Assembly: GCA_937919795.1 (NCBI GenBank)
Contig: CALFOA010000339.1
Location: forward strand, 1 to 7,739
Length of the DNA stretch: 7,739 nt
DNA from: an uncultured Neisseria sp.
GTDB lineage: Bacteria; Pseudomonadota; Gammaproteobacteria; Burkholderiales; Neisseriaceae
Direction of reading: 5' to 3'
Shown here: one piece after another, positions 1-6,344 of the stretch
Layout of the letters: the number at the start of each line of letters is the position of its first letter
Numbering within the stretch: the stretch's first letter is position 1
Program-made: the position numbers and the translations under genes
Notes under the pieces: model-generated
What the model was told of the DNA's origin: nothing
What the model saw: the letters and a program-made list of their open reading frames with translations, nothing else
The model's database searches: none

Positions 1-120
1 ATGGCCGAAGTGTTTTTTCTTCAACGCCAACACACCAAACCAGCGCGGAATCAGAAAAGGAATGTTGGCCAAAATCACAGCCAAAATCAGTAAAATATAA
101 GTTGAAGCGGTCATTTCCAT
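1..120 (-). CDS. DUF2818-type small membrane protein, 5' part (runs off left edge)
   Basis: The first 40 codons are visible, open to base 1, so the C-terminal part is missing. The protein starts MEMTASTYILLILAVILANI, giving one hydrophobic helix at about residues 6-24. The helix is followed by PFLIPRWFG and a basic stretch ALKKKHFGH. This pattern and its place just downstream of nuoN match the short (about 100 residues) DUF2818 family, which I recall as commonly sitting after nuoN in betaproteobacteria. The function is unknown; the position suggests an accessory or assembly role for complex I, but that is inference. The start is uncertain: ATG at 118-120 has a GGAATGG almost touching it, while the in-frame ATG at 112-114 (Met3) has GGA about 9 bases upstream. 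It may be read through from nuoN or use its own weak promoter in the 189-base gap. The gene is certain enough as an ORF; the family name comes from pattern recognition only. Confidence 0.72.
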   Translation of the reverse strand, partial: MEMTASTYILLILAVILANIPFLIPRWFGVLALKKKHFGH

Positions 121-173
121 CCATTCCGAAACCGAGTGTCTATCGAAATAAACGATCTGCAACGGTTTCTTTT

Positions 174-185
174 TTCAGACAGGCA
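174..185 (-). repeat. DNA uptake sequence, TG-wadDUS type, copy 1
   Basis: On the minus strand the sequence is exactly TGCCTGTCTGAA (plus strand TTCAGACAGGCA). From memory this is the variant uptake dialect described for Neisseria wadsworthii. Uptake sequences are recognised by the type IV pilus protein ComP during natural transformation. Copy 2 lies 112 bases away in the same orientation. The CAGGCA half also forms the left arm of a small inverted repeat. Confidence 0.8.
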
Positions 186-196
186 TACGCTGCCTG
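180..196. repeat. Short inverted repeat using one arm of uptake copy 1
   Basis: CAGGCA at 180-185 and TGCCTG at 191-196 pair across a 5-base loop. The right arm continues as ATTCA, which looks like a decayed, inverted second uptake sequence. Inverted uptake-sequence pairs often serve as terminators in Neisseria. Here the T-run (171-175) lies on the wrong side for such a role, so the function is doubtful. Confidence 0.4.
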
Positions 197-212
197 ATTC
201 ATCAAGTTGCCG

Positions 213-235
213 GCCTGAAAGGTATTCTTTCAGGC
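213..235. repeat. Perfect 9-bp inverted repeat (hairpin)
   Basis: GCCTGAAAG at 213-221 and CTTTCAGGC at 227-235 form a perfect 9-bp stem around a 5-base loop. On the minus-strand transcript the next bases are CGGCAACTTG, with no T-run. On the plus strand AAAACTG follows. It is therefore not a standard rho-independent terminator either way. It could act as a weak pause, an RNA 3'-end stabiliser for nuoN or a leader hairpin for the DUF2818 gene. The arms resemble the uptake sequence with four bases missing (TGCCTG....AAA). Confidence 0.6.
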
Positions 236-243
236 AAAACTGC

Positions 244-272
244 ATTGTCGCTATATATAAAGAAAACGGCAA
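244..272 (-). promoter_or_regulatory. Weak promoter candidate for the DUF2818 gene
   Basis: On the minus strand, TTGCCG (267-272, 4 of 6 to the -35 consensus) is followed after exactly 17 bases by GACAAT (244-249, 4 of 6 to the -10 consensus). The spacer contains the TATATATA stretch, which could itself supply a -10 element with a poorer upstream box. If used, transcription would start roughly 110-115 bases before the gene and include both inverted repeats in the leader. This is only a consensus match in AT-rich DNA. Confidence 0.25.
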
Positions 273-297
273 CCCCCCAAAAGGATTGCAGCTTGCT

Positions 298-309
298 TTC
301 AGACAGGCA
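298..309 (-). repeat. DNA uptake sequence, TG-wadDUS type, copy 2
   Basis: This is an exact second copy of TGCCTGTCTGAA on the minus strand. It begins at the base directly after the TAA stop of nuoN (310-312). Placing an uptake sequence just behind a gene is common in Neisseria. Together with copy 1, an exact 12-mer twice within 136 bases is far beyond chance. Confidence 0.8.
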
Positions 310-1767
310 TTAAAAAGTATTTTGCAGCGCCTGTACGCACCAGTCTAATACGGTTTTCGGCATCACGCCCCACAGCAGCAACAGCAGTGCGTTCACCGAC
401 AACAAGGTTTTGGCTCCCGGGCAACCGCCGATAGGGGCAGTGTTTTGTGCGGTATCGAAATACATCACTTTCACCACACGCAAGTAGTAGAAAGCACCGA
501 TCAGCGACATCACCACCGCAAAGATCGCCAATACGAGGTGACCGCCGCCCAACAAGGCCTGGATCACATACAGTTTGGCAAAGAAACCCATCAGCGGCGG
601 AATACCGGCCATCGAAAACATGGTCAGCAACATCAGGAAAGCATACCAAGCATTGCGCTGGTTCAAACCGGCCAAATCGCTGATTTCTTCGCATTCATGA
701 TTCTCGTCAGACAGCATCATCAACAGGCCAAAGCCCACCAAGCCCATCACGATATAGGCCACTGCATAGTAAAGAGCTGCGCTGAAGCCGATAGTGCCTG
801 CCATAAAGGCCAGCAAAATAAAACCCATGTGCGAAATAGTGGAATACGCCAGCATACGCTTGATATTAGTCTGCATAATGGCAGCAAGGTTACCAATCAA
901 CAGGGATGCCACCGCCAAAATCGCCAGCATTTGCATCCAGCCGCTTTGCGTACCCACACCGGCCTGATTACCCAAAGCCATCACCAAAATGCGGAAGGCA
1001 AACACCACAGCAGCGATTTTCGGCAGCGTACCCACCAAAGCGGCGGCAGAAGTCGGCGCACCTTCGTAAACATCCGGTACCCACATATGAAAAGGCACGG
1101 CACCAAATTTAAAGGCGATCGCCACCACGATAAACACCACACCCAGTTTCAACAACCAAGGATTGGCATCACCGTTGTACGCATTGGCCAATACGGTCGC
1201 AAAATCCAGCGAGCCGGTGGCGCCGTAGACCATAGAAATACCGTACAACAACAAACCGGAAGCCAAGGCGCCGAGTACAAAATATTTCAGTGCAGCTTCG
1301 GCAGCGCGGGCAGAATCGCGACGCAGTGCAATCATGGCATACAGCGATAAAGACAGTAATTCCAAGCCGACATAAGCGACCAAGAAGTGACCGGAGCTGG
1401 CCATCACGCTCATGCCCAGCAGCGCGAACAGCGATAAAGTGTAATACTCCCCTTTAAAGATCTCGCGTGCTTGGTTATACGGCTTACTGTATACAAACAA
1501 GGCAAACAAGCTTGCATACATCACCATTTTCGACAATTGCGACATGCCGTCGGCAATATACATTTCACCGAAGGTGGTGACACTTTCCGTCTGCCATACC
1601 GTCCACTGAGTAGCGGCAACCGCCACCAAGGCCAGCAGGCTTAAATAGTGAGTGATGTAGCGTTGGCTGTCTTTCAGCCACAAATCCACCAACAACACGA
1701 TACCCAATGCCGAAAGCAACACAATTTCAGGCATGGCAGGGATTAAGTTCAAATCTGTCCAGTTCAT
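310..1767 (-). CDS. nuoN: NADH-quinone oxidoreductase subunit N (antiporter-like pump)
   Basis: Complex I membrane subunit next to the NuoJ/K/A bundle and one of three proton-translocating, Mrp-antiporter-like subunits. At 485 residues it has the same length as E. coli NuoN, with about 14 membrane helices. The key charged residues are in place: Glu136 in GLELLSL, Lys220 in AFKFGAVPFHMW, Lys250 in TLPK and Lys398 in FFAK. All are offset by three from E. coli E133, K217, K247 and K395. The conserved FHMWVPDVYEGAPTS segment lies at 226-240. ATG at 1765-1767 is preceded by GAGGTG with 5-base spacing, which supports this start. The gap after nuoM is 9 bases. The gene ends in TAA, directly followed by an uptake sequence. 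It is the last nuo gene of the operon. Confidence 0.97.
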   Translation of the reverse strand: MNWTDLNLIPAMPEIVLLSALGIVLLVDLWLKDSQRYITHYLSLLALVAVAATQWTVWQTESVTTFGEMYIADGMSQLSKMVMYASLFALFVYSKPYNQAREIFKGEYYTLSLFALLGMSVMASSGHFLVAYVGLELLSLSLYAMIALRRDSARAAEAALKYFVLGALASGLLLYGISMVYGATGSLDFATVLANAYNGDANPWLLKLGVVFIVVAIAFKFGAVPFHMWVPDVYEGAPTSAAALVGTLPKIAAVVFAFRILVMALGNQAGVGTQSGWMQMLAILAVASLLIGNLAAIMQTNIKRMLAYSTISHMGFILLAFMAGTIGFSAALYYAVAYIVMGLVGFGLLMMLSDENHECEEISDLAGLNQRNAWYAFLMLLTMFSMAGIPPLMGFFAKLYVIQALLGGGHLVLAIFAVVMSLIGAFYYLRVVKVMYFDTAQNTAPIGGCPGAKTLLSVNALLLLLWGVMPKTVLDWCVQALQNTF

Positions 1768-1772
1768 TCACA

Positions 1773-1778
1773 CACCTC
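1773..1778 (-). promoter_or_regulatory. nuoN ribosome binding site overlapping nuoM stop
   Basis: GAGGTG on the minus strand lies 5 bases before the nuoN ATG. Its first two bases are the last two bases of the nuoM TGA stop codon (1777-1779). Ribosomes ending nuoM therefore sit on the nuoN start signal, which suggests translational coupling. Confidence 0.65.
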
Positions 1779-3288
1779 AAATTTTGCTTTGCGCCACATG
1801 GCTGATTAAATCGTTGGCCGCCTGATGAATCACTTCGATAAACGGTTGTGGCCACAAACCCATGCCCAACACGGCTACCGCCAAAATCGCTAACACGGCA
1901 AACTCACGGGCATTGATGTCTTTCATCTCTTTTACTTCGGGATTGGTGATTTCACCGAAAATCACACGCTTATACATCCACAAGGTGTAAGAAGCGCCGT
2001 AAATCAAGGTAATCGCCGCCAGTGCACCGACCCAGAAGTTCACTTCCACCGCACCCATAATCACCATAAACTCACCGACAAAACCGGAAGTAGCGGGTAA
2101 GCCGGCATTAGCCATACCGAACAGCATCATAAAGGCGGCAAATTTCGGCATCACGTTCACCACACCGCCGTAGTCGGCGATATTGCGGCTGTGTAGGCGG
2201 TCATACATCACGCCGATACACATAAACATTGCGGCAGATACGAAACCGTGGGAAATCATCTGGAGGATCGCACCTTTGAGCGCCCAAGGATTCAATTCCA
2301 TACCGGTGGCACCGGCAAACAGGAACAAGCCTAAAGTCACGAAACCCATGTGGCTGATCGAAGAGTACGCCACCAATTTTTTCATATCGGTTTGTACCAA
2401 AGCCACCATGCCGATATAAATCACCGCAATCAGGCTCAATACGATAATTGCCGGCGCAAAATAGCGCGAAGCATCAGGCAGAATCGGCAGGATAAAGCGC
2501 AGGAAGCCGTAAGCACCCACTTTCAGGGTAATCGCCGCCAACACCATAGAACCACCGGTCGGCGCTTCCACGTGGGCATCCGGCAACCAAGTGTGTACCG
2601 GCCACATCGGCACTTTCACCGCAAAAGAAAGGAAGAATGCGATAAACAACAACTGCTGCACGCCCAGCGGGATCTGTTTCAGATTTTGGAAGTCCACAAT
2701 CGAGAAGCTGCCGCCGGATTGGTAAGACAGATAAACCAAACCCACCAGCATCAACAGCGAGCCGAGCAAGGTATAAAGAAACAGTTTTACCGAAGCATAT
2801 ACACGGCGCGGGCCGCCCCACATACCGATAATCAGGTACAGCGGAATCAGCATGCCCTCGAAGAATACGTAAAACAGAATCGCATCCTGCGCGGCAAACG
2901 CACCGTTAATCAGGCCGGACATAATCAGGAAAGCTGCCATGTATTGCGCAGGGCGTTTCTGAATCACTTCCCAACCGGCCAGCACCACCATCAGCGTGAT
3001 AAACGCATTCAGGATGATAAACAGCACAGAAATACCGTCCACACCCAATGCATAGTTGATGTTCAACACGGGAATCCAACTATGAAACTCGGTAAACTGG
3101 TAACCGCCGCTCAAGCGGTCAAATCGGGTAAACAGCGGCAGCGTTACCAAGAAACCGGCCAGCGAACCGATAAACGCGAGGATACGCGCCAAGCCTGCAC
3201 GCTGATCCGAGCCTGTCGCCAAGACCAGCACACCGGCAATTATCGGCACCCAAATTGCCAAGCTGAGTAAGTTATCAAACATATTCAT
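1777..3288 (-). CDS. nuoM: NADH-quinone oxidoreductase subunit M (antiporter-like pump)
   Basis: The middle of the three antiporter-like proton pumps in the complex I membrane arm. It has 503 residues against 509 in E. coli, with about 14 membrane helices. The functional residues are visible: Glu144 in FFEGMLIP, Lys225 in FAVKVPMW, Lys256 in ITLKVGAY, His348 in MISHGF and Glu406 in GFVGEF. WPVHTWLPDAHVEAPTGGS at 229-247 is the family's strongest signature. Two starts are possible. ATG at 3286-3288 has AGG only 2 bases away, whereas Met3 (ATG at 3280-3282) has the same AGG at 8 bases, a better distance. The coordinates give the longer form. The gap to nuoL is 31 bases, the longest within this part of the operon. 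Confidence 0.97.
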   Translation of the reverse strand: MNMFDNLLSLAIWVPIIAGVLVLATGSDQRAGLARILAFIGSLAGFLVTLPLFTRFDRLSGGYQFTEFHSWIPVLNINYALGVDGISVLFIILNAFITLMVVLAGWEVIQKRPAQYMAAFLIMSGLINGAFAAQDAILFYVFFEGMLIPLYLIIGMWGGPRRVYASVKLFLYTLLGSLLMLVGLVYLSYQSGGSFSIVDFQNLKQIPLGVQQLLFIAFFLSFAVKVPMWPVHTWLPDAHVEAPTGGSMVLAAITLKVGAYGFLRFILPILPDASRYFAPAIIVLSLIAVIYIGMVALVQTDMKKLVAYSSISHMGFVTLGLFLFAGATGMELNPWALKGAILQMISHGFVSAAMFMCIGVMYDRLHSRNIADYGGVVNVMPKFAAFMMLFGMANAGLPATSGFVGEFMVIMGAVEVNFWVGALAAITLIYGASYTLWMYKRVIFGEITNPEVKEMKDINAREFAVLAILAVAVLGMGLWPQPFIEVIHQAANDLISHVAQSKI

Positions 3289-3294
3289 AACCTG
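3289..3294 (-). promoter_or_regulatory. nuoM ribosome binding site, bears on start choice
   Basis: CAGGTT on the minus strand touches the first nuoM ATG. This is too close for that ATG but well placed for the second in-frame ATG at 3280-3282. No better Shine-Dalgarno match is seen in the 31-base nuoL-nuoM gap. Confidence 0.4.
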
Positions 3295-3319
3295 TCATTC
3301 TAAAATTGAATTCCTACCA

Positions 3320-5350
3320 TTACTTCACAAACAGACCCCAGAAGAAGGTCACAATCAGCGCCAACACACCGAATACCATAAAGGCGGCATAGGTGTAGAT
3401 GAAGCCTGTCTGAAGTTTGCGCACTTGCGCCGCAATCGCACCCACCAATTTGGCCGAGCCGTTCACGATACCGTTATCGATAATGGCGGTATCGCCCACT
3501 TTCCAGAAGAAGTTACCCAGCGCACGGCTGCCTTTGGCAAATACGTTGAAGTAAATCACGTCCAAAAAGTATTTGTTGTCGAGCAAGGTATAAACCGGCT
3601 TGAAGGCGGCGGCGATTTTGGCCGGCAGATGCGGGGCTTTTACATACAGCACCCACGCAGTCACCACGCCGCCAATCGCTAAATACAGCACCGGCGTAAA
3701 CAAGCTGTGCGAAATCATCGCCAACGGGCCGTGGAATTCTTCTTTCATCATTTCCATCACCGGATGGGCTTCATGGTTGATGTAAATCGCATCTTTGAAG
3801 AAGTCGCCATACAACAGCGGCTCAATCGCAATATAACCGATAATCACCGAAGGAATCGCCAGCAGAATCAGCGGCAAAGTTACCACCCACGGGCTTTCGT
3901 GCGGATTATCGTTTTTACCCAAACCGTGATGATGTTCATCACCGTGATGATCATCATGATGCTCAGGCAGTTCGCGCCACTTTTCTTTGCCGTGGAACAC
4001 CATAAAGTATTGGCGGAAGGCATAGAACGCGGTCACGAATACGCTGGCCAACACGGCAAAGTAGGCAAAGCCGCTGCCGGGCAGGTTGCTGAAATGCACT
4101 GCTTCGATAATCGAATCTTTGGAATAGAAACCTGAGAAGAACGGCGTACCAATCAGCGCCAAGTTACCCAGCAACATGGTCAGCCAAGTAATCGGCATGT
4201 ATTTTTTCAGATTACCCATGTGACGCATGTCTTGATCGTGGTGCATACCGATAATCGCGCTACCGGCGGCCAAGAACAGCAAGGCTTTGAAGAAAGCGTG
4301 GGTCATCACATGGAACATCGCAATCGAGTAAGCCGATACACCCAGCGCCACGGTCATGTAACCGAGTTGCGACAAGGTTGAATAAGCCACCACGCGTTTG
4401 ATGTCGTTTTGAATGGTGCCCAAGAAACCCATAAACAGCGCGGTAATCGCACCAATCACCATAATCACGCTCAGTGCAGTGGTAGAAAGTTCGTAAATCG
4501 GCGACATACGCGACACCATAAACAAACCGGCGGTTACCATGGTGGCGGCGTGAATCAAGGCGGAAATCGGGGTCGGGCCTTCCATCGAATCAGGCAGCCA
4601 CACGTGCAGCGGGAACTGAGCCGATTTACCCATCGCGCCGACAAACAGCAGCAGGCAGGTAACCGTCATCAACGACCATTCCACACCGGGGAACAGGCTG
4701 ATGGTGGCGTTTTGTACGTTCGGCAGATAGGCGAACACATCGGCGTAACGCAAACTGCCGCCGAAATAGGCCAAAATCAAACCGATGCCCAAGATAAAGC
4801 CGAAGTCGCCGACGCGGTTCACCAAAAAGGCTTTCAGGTTGGCGAAAATCGCGCTTTCGCGTTTGAAATAGAAACCGATCAACAGGTAAGACACTAAGCC
4901 CACCGCTTCCCAACCGAAAAACAGTTGGATGAAGTTGTTGCTCATCACCAGCATCAGCATTGAGAAAGTAAACAACGAGATGTAGCTGAAGAAGCGTTGG
5001 TAGCCTACTTTTTCATCGTGCATATAGCCGATGGTGTAGATGTGCACCATCAAAGATACGCTGGTCACCACCACCATCATCATGGCGGTGAGGCTGTCTA
5101 CCAAAAAGCCGACCGAGAAATCGATGCCGCCCATGGTAAGCCAGGTGTACACGTTTTCATCAAATTTGGCGCGGCTGCCGTCGATAAAGCCCCACAACAC
5201 AAAGCCAGACAATACGGCGGAAATCGCAACGCCCAGTATGGTAACGGTATGCGCACCGGCACGGCCGATTTGATTGCCGAACAAACCGGCCAGCAGCGAA
5301 CCTGCCAGCGGGATCAGCGCAATCGCCAGATATAAACTCATATCACTCAT
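3320..5350 (-). CDS. nuoL: NADH-quinone oxidoreductase subunit L (distal antiporter-like pump)
   Basis: The subunit at the far end of the complex I membrane arm: an antiporter-like proton pump plus a long lateral helix that runs back along NuoM and NuoN. It has 676 residues, longer than E. coli NuoL (613). Glu148 in FFGWEAVGLVSY, Lys242 in GKSAQFPLHVWLPDSMEGPT, His267 and Lys411-Asp412 in FYSKDSII are all present. A His/Asp-rich loop occupies 463-485. The C-terminal part, about 570-640, should form the lateral helix region, followed by the anchor helix at about 651-673. The start ATG at 5348-5350 has GGAG at 5-base spacing; another in-frame ATG lies three codons in but is less well served. 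The gap to nuoK is 11 bases. A near-perfect uptake sequence lies inside at codons 646-650. Confidence 0.97.
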   Translation of the reverse strand: MSDMSLYLAIALIPLAGSLLAGLFGNQIGRAGAHTVTILGVAISAVLSGFVLWGFIDGSRAKFDENVYTWLTMGGIDFSVGFLVDSLTAMMMVVVTSVSLMVHIYTIGYMHDEKVGYQRFFSYISLFTFSMLMLVMSNNFIQLFFGWEAVGLVSYLLIGFYFKRESAIFANLKAFLVNRVGDFGFILGIGLILAYFGGSLRYADVFAYLPNVQNATISLFPGVEWSLMTVTCLLLFVGAMGKSAQFPLHVWLPDSMEGPTPISALIHAATMVTAGLFMVSRMSPIYELSTTALSVIMVIGAITALFMGFLGTIQNDIKRVVAYSTLSQLGYMTVALGVSAYSIAMFHVMTHAFFKALLFLAAGSAIIGMHHDQDMRHMGNLKKYMPITWLTMLLGNLALIGTPFFSGFYSKDSIIEAVHFSNLPGSGFAYFAVLASVFVTAFYAFRQYFMVFHGKEKWRELPEHHDDHHGDEHHHGLGKNDNPHESPWVVTLPLILLAIPSVIIGYIAIEPLLYGDFFKDAIYINHEAHPVMEMMKEEFHGPLAMISHSLFTPVLYLAIGGVVTAWVLYVKAPHLPAKIAAAFKPVYTLLDNKYFLDVIYFNVFAKGSRALGNFFWKVGDTAIIDNGIVNGSAKLVGAIAAQVRKLQTGFIYTYAAFMVFGVLALIVTFFWGLFVK
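3403..3414 (+). repeat. Near-match DNA uptake sequence inside nuoL
   Basis: AGCCTGTCTGAA on the plus strand differs from the intergenic 12-mer TGCCTGTCTGAA only in its first base. It falls in the nuoL codons for Leu-Gln-Thr-Gly-Phe near the C-terminus, antisense to the gene. It may be a working variant or a chance hit, since the protein sequence there fits the subunit. Confidence 0.45.
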
Positions 5351-5361
5351 GATTTCTCCGC

Positions 5362-5667
5362 TTAACCTTTCAGTTTGTTCAAATCGGCTACGTTAATCGT
5401 ATTGCGGTTACGGAACACCAACACCATAATCGCCAAGCCGATGGCCGACTCTGCGGCGGCAACGGTCAATACGAAAAACACGAAAATCTGCCCGGCCGTG
5501 TCGCCCAGATACTGCGAGAAGGCGATAAAGTTGAAATTCACGGCCAGCAACATCAATTCAATCGACATCAGCAAAACCAGCACGTTTTTGCGGTTCATGA
5601 AAATGCCCATCGCGCTAATGCCGAACAGCAAGGCGGCCAGCACCAGATAATGCGTAATCGTAATCAT
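5362..5667 (-). CDS. nuoK: NADH-quinone oxidoreductase subunit K
   Basis: Small three-helix membrane subunit, the Mrp MnhC-like element of complex I. It sits beside NuoN and NuoJ and passes the coupling signal and protons along the central axis. It has 101 residues, against 100 in E. coli. The two essential membrane glutamates are visible: Glu37 in [11 protein letters not shown] and Glu73 in [11 protein letters not shown], matching E. coli E36 and E72. The start ATG overlaps the nuoJ stop as ATGA, and a very strong GGGGAGGG lies 6 bases upstream inside nuoJ. It ends with TAA, 11 bases before nuoL. Confidence 0.97.
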   Translation of the reverse strand: MITITHYLVLAALLFGISAMGIFMNRKNVLVLLMSIELMLLAVNFNFIAFSQYLGDTAGQIFVFFVLTVAAAESAIGLAIMVLVFRNRNTINVADLNKLKG

Positions 5668-6332
5668 GCTTTGCCCTCCCCTTTTTCGGCTTCTGCGGCG
5701 TCATTAGCTTCTGCTGTTTCAGACGGCTGCTGCACCACGGCTTCCATTTTCACCATGCGCATACGGCCTTGTTTGGCATCCACTTTAACCTGGTCGCCGG
5801 GGTTGATGAATTTCGGATTAAGGGTTTTGCGGTGTACCAGCGCAATCGCCGCTACCATACCCAGCACCAGCAGCACACCGGCCAATTCAAACGGCAACAG
5901 GTAAGTGGTGTACAACTGGCCGCCCAAATCGCGCACGTTGCTGTAATCGGCAGGAATGTCTTTCATCGCGCCGAAGGCCGCCAGATTGGTATCGGGCGCC
6001 ACCAGAATCAGAATCAGCGCCACCGCCATCAACACGCCCACGGTAAATGCTACCGGCGCATTACGCCAGAAGCCCGCACGCATCTCTTCGATGTCGATGT
6101 TCAGCATCATCACCACAAACAGGAACAACACCATCACCGCGCCCACATACACCACCACCAGCGTGATGCCGAGGAACTCGGCCTGCATCAGCATCCACAT
6201 CATGGCGCTCATACAGAAAGTGAGCACCAAATACAGAGCGGCGTGCACCGGGTTTTTAGAGGTAACGGTTTTGACTGCGCCAAACAGAATCAGCGCCGCC
6301 AAGATATAGAACAGAATTAAAGAAAAAGTCAT
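5664..6332 (-). CDS. nuoJ: NADH-quinone oxidoreductase subunit J with charged C-terminal tail
   Basis: Five-helix membrane subunit of complex I. Its third helix has a pi-bulge whose rotation links quinone chemistry to the pumps. The helix signature [20 protein letters not shown] lies at 56-75, with Tyr62 as the conserved tyrosine. The last helix, [20 protein letters not shown], is at 148-167. At 222 residues it is longer than E. coli NuoJ (184). The extra length is a hydrophilic tail from about 168, rich in Lys and Arg at first and then in Ala and Glu, ending KGEGKA. Such tails occur in betaproteobacterial NuoJ. ATG at 6330-6332 has AAAGGAG at 7-base spacing, and this signal overlaps the nuoI TAA. 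The gene overlaps nuoK by 4 bases. A classical uptake-sequence core lies in the tail codons for Pro-Ser-Glu. Confidence 0.97.
   Translation of the reverse strand: MTFSLILFYILAALILFGAVKTVTSKNPVHAALYLVLTFCMSAMMWMLMQAEFLGITLVVVYVGAVMVLFLFVVMMLNIDIEEMRAGFWRNAPVAFTVGVLMAVALILILVAPDTNLAAFGAMKDIPADYSNVRDLGGQLYTTYLLPFELAGVLLVLGMVAAIALVHRKTLNPKFINPGDQVKVDAKQGRMRMVKMEAVVQQPSETAEANDAAEAEKGEGKA
5674..5681 (-). promoter_or_regulatory. Strong nuoK ribosome binding site within nuoJ
   Basis: GGGGAGGG on the minus strand, 6 bases before the nuoK ATG, is read in nuoJ as part of the codons for Lys-Gly-Glu-Gly near the C-terminus. The end of NuoJ therefore doubles as the start signal of nuoK. With the ATGA overlap this indicates tight translational coupling. 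Confidence 0.7.
5718..5727 (-). repeat. Classical 10-base uptake core (GCCGTCTGAA) inside nuoJ
   Basis: The minus strand reads GCCGTCTGAA, the 10-mer uptake core of N. meningitidis and N. gonorrhoeae. It is preceded by CA, not by the AT or AG of the common 12-mers. It encodes Pro-Ser-Glu in the variable tail of NuoJ, on the coding strand. An exact 10-mer is expected by chance only about 0.015 times in both strands of this window. It differs from the TGCCTGTCTGAA type in the intergenic gap. Confidence 0.6.
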
Positions 6333-6344
6333 GTTTCTGCTCCT

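Larger units (their letters stand above)
121..309. other. Intergenic region between nuoN and the DUF2818 gene
   Basis: This 189-base gap is the only sizeable non-coding stretch. It is richer in A+T than the genes around it. It holds two exact copies of an uptake sequence, two short inverted repeats, a C6 run (273-278), a TATATATA stretch (252-259) and a weak minus-strand promoter candidate. No convincing gene is seen on either strand. No stem followed by a T-run is seen in either direction, so I cannot call a standard intrinsic terminator for the nuo operon. Confidence 0.8.

Noticed and set aside
213..235. Intrinsic terminator of the nuo operon
   Set aside because: The stem is good, but no T-run follows it in the direction of nuo transcription, so I list it only as an inverted repeat.
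273..278. C6/G6 run as a phase-variation tract
   Set aside because: Six bases is short for slipped-strand switching in Neisseria, and the run is not clearly inside a gene or a well-supported promoter spacer.
136..348. Plus-strand open frame of 70 codons across the intergenic gap
   Set aside because: It starts at GTG, runs through both uptake sequences and the hairpins, and ends inside the nuoN 3' end. No recognisable protein family or convincing ribosome binding site.
697..711. Further uptake-like word near GTCAGACAGCAT in nuoN
   Set aside because: It lacks one of the two central G bases and the leading T of the motif, so it falls well short of the exact copies.
445..1350. Long plus-strand open frame (301 codons) opposite nuoN
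   Set aside because: It is antisense to a clearly real gene. Its product is rich in His, Gln and Arg, as expected from the complement of hydrophobic membrane codons, and resembles no family I know.
2350..3270. Long plus-strand open frame (306 codons) opposite nuoM
   Set aside because: It is a shadow of nuoM codon usage with a His/Gln/Arg-rich, low-complexity product. There is no sign of its own start signal or a known domain.
3923..3964. Tandem DNA repeat in nuoL (gatg/catc-rich stretch)
   Set aside because: The pattern comes from clustered His and Asp codons. There is no regular unit length, so it is better described as a His-rich protein loop.
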